DNA of 64,000 nucleotides, from NCBI GenBank assembly GCA_018136815.1, contig CM030945.1, forward strand, positions 2,176,091 to 2,240,090, in the 5' to 3' direction. The stretch comes from Isochrysis galbana (lineage: Eukaryota > Haptophyta > Isochrysidales > Isochrysidaceae). Each line of letters starts with the position of its first letter. Within the stretch, counting starts at the first letter, position 1. The notes under the pieces are model-generated. The model saw only the letters and a program-made list of their open reading frames with translations, was not told where the DNA came from and searched no databases. Both the position numbers and the translations under genes were made by a program. Positions 61,578-64,000 of the stretch are shown piece after piece.

Positions 61578-61806
61578 TTCAGGATATGCTGAAGAAGTGG
61601 GAGAGCTGGGGAGGTCAACCCTGGAACATTGAGCAGTACACTTGGCGTATTTTGGGCACATAGTAGGCATAGATTGTTTCGGGATTTGAGGTGGGTGCTA
61701 GTAGGTACGTGATATGTGTATCGTATGCTTTTGCCTGCTCTTAGTTCTCATCGTGTGCCTGCTGTTTGACCTAATGTGGTGTCTCGTTGCTGCTGTGATT
61801 GATGCC
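61578..61806. other. Short intergenic stretch
   Basis: DHHC gene 3' flank; nothing recognised. Confidence 0.5.
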
Positions 61807-62345
61807 AACCTACTTTTATAAGTGGGGGTCAATGGGGGCCTCGCGCCCCCCTCTCTCCATCGCGGACACCCCCCGGAGTGGGCCCGTACAATCAACCTCA
61901 TTGGCAGGGGCTGGGCAATCAACACTCTGGGCCCCAGACCCCTAGTCCCTAGTGGGCGCGAGCCGAGACTCGCACTCCCACGCCCAGCATGGGCCTGCCC
62001 TCGAGCTGACTCCCCCCCCTCCCCTGGTCGCCAGGCATACAGAGGCCACTGGGAGGCTCCAATGGCCAGCGTGGCAAGCGTGGGAGAGGCAGGGGGGGCC
62101 GGGGGCTGAGCCCCAGCCTCCACTGCCCCCTGAGCTGCCCTTGCTGGCCCTCTGGGAGCTCCCAAAGGCCCTCTGAGAGCAGGCCGTGGCACGCTGCATG
62201 GCGACGCGCCGCAGGGAGAGGGGTGGAGGAGAATGGAGAGAGGGAGAGGGGGGGATTTGCACCCCCCCCGATGGAGTGCGGTAAGAAACGGGCCCCGTTT
62301 GCGTTAGCAAACGGGCGAAGGGGGGCGGCTGGCGACAGGAGGGGG
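61807..62345 (+). mobile_element. SINE-like retroposon, second subfamily
   Basis: Starts caacctacttttataagtgg (AT hairpin 61809-61826), then ATG at 61832-61834 and the GC hairpin gggggcctcgcgccccc. It is a close copy of 44262-44790. Near the 3' end it has gagtgcggtaagaa, the same block that ends S1-S3, and then a perfect hairpin cccgtttgcgttagcaaacg-gg (about 62298-62320). No target duplication seen. Confidence 0.75.
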
Positions 62346-63219
62346 AGAAGAATAAGGGAGTGGCTCAAGACGTCCCTGTGGCAGGTATCGGGGGGCGCAG
62401 TCATGAATTTCTTCGAGGACTGCTCGCGGCGCGAGCTGTAAGGGCCGTTCTGCTTCTCGACGAGAGGTCCCCCCCCCCCCGGTGTTTTTCCCCGGTGAGT
62501 CGCCCGACGTAGGTCGGTCCGCCTCACTGGGTTTTCCCCCATTGTAACTTGTGGGGAGTTATAATGGGAGCCGAGGTTTGCGAGGGGGGAGATTTGAAGG
62601 GATGCATATGTGTATGTGTTTGTGCCACCACTTCAAGGCGTGCGGGCAAGTGCGCTGAGGCAAGAGTACGTTAAAGCCCATAGGGAGACAGGTGATACAA
62701 TGCGTGGGGAAGGAAATTGAAATCGTACGTCCACAAGCAGAAAGAAGAGCGAAGAGCGCCTCTTTCGCCGCTCTGAGCTAGTTGTGTGACGAAACTGTCG
62801 TCTGTGAAACGTGTAAAAAAAAACTCCCGTGTCACCTTTCTTTTGTCTTTTGGGTTGCGCAATTGGAGATTCGCTGCTCACATTACTCCCTAGAGCGGGT
62901 CCCCCCATTATCCATTATTTTGTAAAATCGTTTGAGACTTAGTGCATCTTCGCACACCACGGATCTTGCTGGCGAACGGCTTCCGTCTCTTGACACGAAT
63001 ACCCCCCAGTGTGGATGAAATCTAGTTGTATAGTTGTATAAATAATGCCTTGGTGTTTCGTGACGGGTACGTGCGAAAAGTTTTTGGACCGAAATGCAAT
63101 AATACAATGGATATCAGGGCGCGTGGGCAGCAATCACATCCGCCGTAAATTCTCTACTACCCATCACCGGTGGTAGACCAAGACCTGATTTGAATCAAAT
63201 GCTAGACAGTATGTAGTAT
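62346..63219. other. Intergenic; one further hairpin
   Basis: cccattgtaact...agttataatggg at 62539-62571 forms a stem of about 12 bp. No gene is recognised; minus-strand frames of 60-90 codons match nothing. Confidence 0.45.
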
Positions 63220-63582
63220 GTGTCATATTCAGCATCTGCATCGCGCGGGTTGGGGTTGACGATCGTGCTCGATGAGTACAATACTTCCTCGATGTGCCCC
63301 TGCGGGGCGTCCGAAGTACACAGGACACTGCCGCGATCTTTGTTTGAGGTCGCGCCTGATGACGCTCCACGCCGCTCTCGGTGCCACAAAGCAACCGAGC
63401 ACAAAGGACCGCACGTGATGTCAAAGGGTTGTGTCACGGCACCCAGCCGAAGTGTCTGTGCTCAGGTGTCTGGAGGAAGGTGCGCCTGTAATGTGACGGT
63501 GTTTTGTGTCCGCTTAGCGCTTAGGGTTTTCGTACATAACGTTAGTGGACATTCGACATCTCACGGCCCGGAGGGAAATTAG
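63220..63582 (+). pseudogene. Possible Fanzor/TnpB C-terminal remnant
   Basis: A 120-codon frame containing LTIVLDEYNTSSMCPCGASEV and then RSRCHKATEHKGPHVMSKGC. DE-(Y/F)-x-T-S-x-x-C-x-C-G is the RuvC-end and zinc-ribbon start of Fanzor/TnpB RNA-guided nucleases, and later Cys/His residues could complete the ribbon. The N-terminal two-thirds (WED, REC, RuvC-I/II) are absent, so it is a fragment. It runs into a TTAA-type transposon arm at 63521-63544, as expected for a Fanzor carried by a DNA transposon. Evidence is one motif only. Confidence 0.35.
63521..63544 (-). repeat. Solo terminal inverted repeat of the TTAA MITE family
   Basis: The reverse complement taacgttatgtacgaaaacc matches the arm of the MITE at 40478-40594 with one change near its inner end. 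No partner arm lies within the window. Confidence 0.75.
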
Positions 63583-63589
63583 TGCCCGG

Positions 63590-63645
63590 TGAGGGGGGCG
63601 CAGGCGCAGGGCGCCCCCGTTGTCCCCTATTATAACAATAGGTTG
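63590..63645 (-). mobile_element. Solo 5' double hairpin of the LINE/SINE family
   Basis: The GC hairpin (ggggggcgcaggcgcagggc-gcccccg) and AT hairpin cctattataacaatagg (63626-63642) occur in the standard order for a minus-strand copy. The codon between them is ACG rather than ATG. The rest of the element is not recognisable. Confidence 0.65.
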
Positions 63646-64000
63646 ATGGCGTTTGATCATCAGATGAGTGCCAATGAGCAGTTTATTTGCTATCCACCAC
63701 CGGGCGCTACGCAAACAGCACAAAGCATCACAAGCCAAGAGACACTGCACACTATGAGGCAACAAAACTAAGGAAAGTAGGCATGTATGTACGCATTTGT
63801 GCACACGCGTGTGAAGACACAGGCTAGATCAGCCCTCCAGCCCATTCATCTTTCACACCATAGTGCACACCATTGCTGGGCATCGTGTTGCATGCATTGG
63901 AACGAGGACGACGCGCCCTTTAAGCTAAGGCAAGGTAGGAACCAATGGCAAGTTTTATGTTGGCCATCATCATTTGGCGACAAGCCGAGGCGGCGGGTGG
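63646..64000. other. Window end, nothing recognised
   Basis: Ordinary-composition sequence; no gene or known repeat seen. Confidence 0.45.

Overview
This window looks like nuclear DNA of a GC-rich, flagellated, probably photosynthetic protist, most likely an alga of haptophyte or similar type. The host genes point that way: a ciliary EFHB/CFAP21-like protein, a very long Sfi1-like centrin-binding repeat protein, and a thioredoxin with a plastid-style N-terminal extension. Coding regions are interrupted by short (about 50-210 bp) GT-AG introns. The species cannot be fixed from the sequence alone. Intergenic DNA is crowded with mobile elements, GA/CT microsatellites and long G or C runs.

Host genes I can support, left to right: a small secreted or membrane protein with one TM helix (1921-2535 +); a 372-aa acidic protein with adaptor-ear-like motifs (5738-6856 -); a five-exon membrane protein with two tandem PLD6-type phospholipase D domains and IQ motifs (9125-12871 +); EFHB/CFAP21 (17536-18825 -); thioredoxin (32849-33564 +, three exons); a cytochrome b561-type membrane protein, C-terminal part (35211-35530 -); an MRH/Atg27-type sorting receptor (37736-39032 +, four exons); a PPR-Smr protein (42664-43700 +); a protein with two NUMOD4/HNH-like repeats (45269-46159 -); a 1775-aa intronless Sfi1-repeat protein ending in a family-16 methyltransferase domain (48832-54159 +); and a DHHC palmitoyltransferase (59837-61577 +, about six exons). 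They share no operon or pathway. Cilium/centriole and endomembrane functions recur.

Mobile DNA dominates the rest. The largest element is a broken Ty3/gypsy-like element at about 19.4-30.6 kb, with gag and a pol that carries a phage-type cytosine-methyltransferase-like domain upstream of the protease. Pieces of the same or related elements lie at 7.4-8.2, 30.5-31.0, 44.9-45.2 and 55.2-58.0 kb. Two Ty1/copia-like 5' fragments share one primer-binding site (31.4-31.7 and 36.3-37.5 kb). DNA transposon remains include a PIF/Harbinger transposase, a hAT transposase end, a TTAA-flanked MITE and a possible Fanzor/TnpB remnant.

The most distinctive system is a LINE/SINE-like family present at nine or more places. 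Each copy begins with an AT-rich hairpin, then an ATG, then a GC-rich hairpin. The tail, where it can be read, is mostly a T-run on the sense strand. Three copies have clean 16-18 bp target duplications: a 2.5-kb LINE derivative without its reverse-transcriptase domain, and two SINE-like insertions. A fourth is a tRNA-derived SINE of about 185 bp. The AT-hairpin sequence differs between copies while its pairing is kept.
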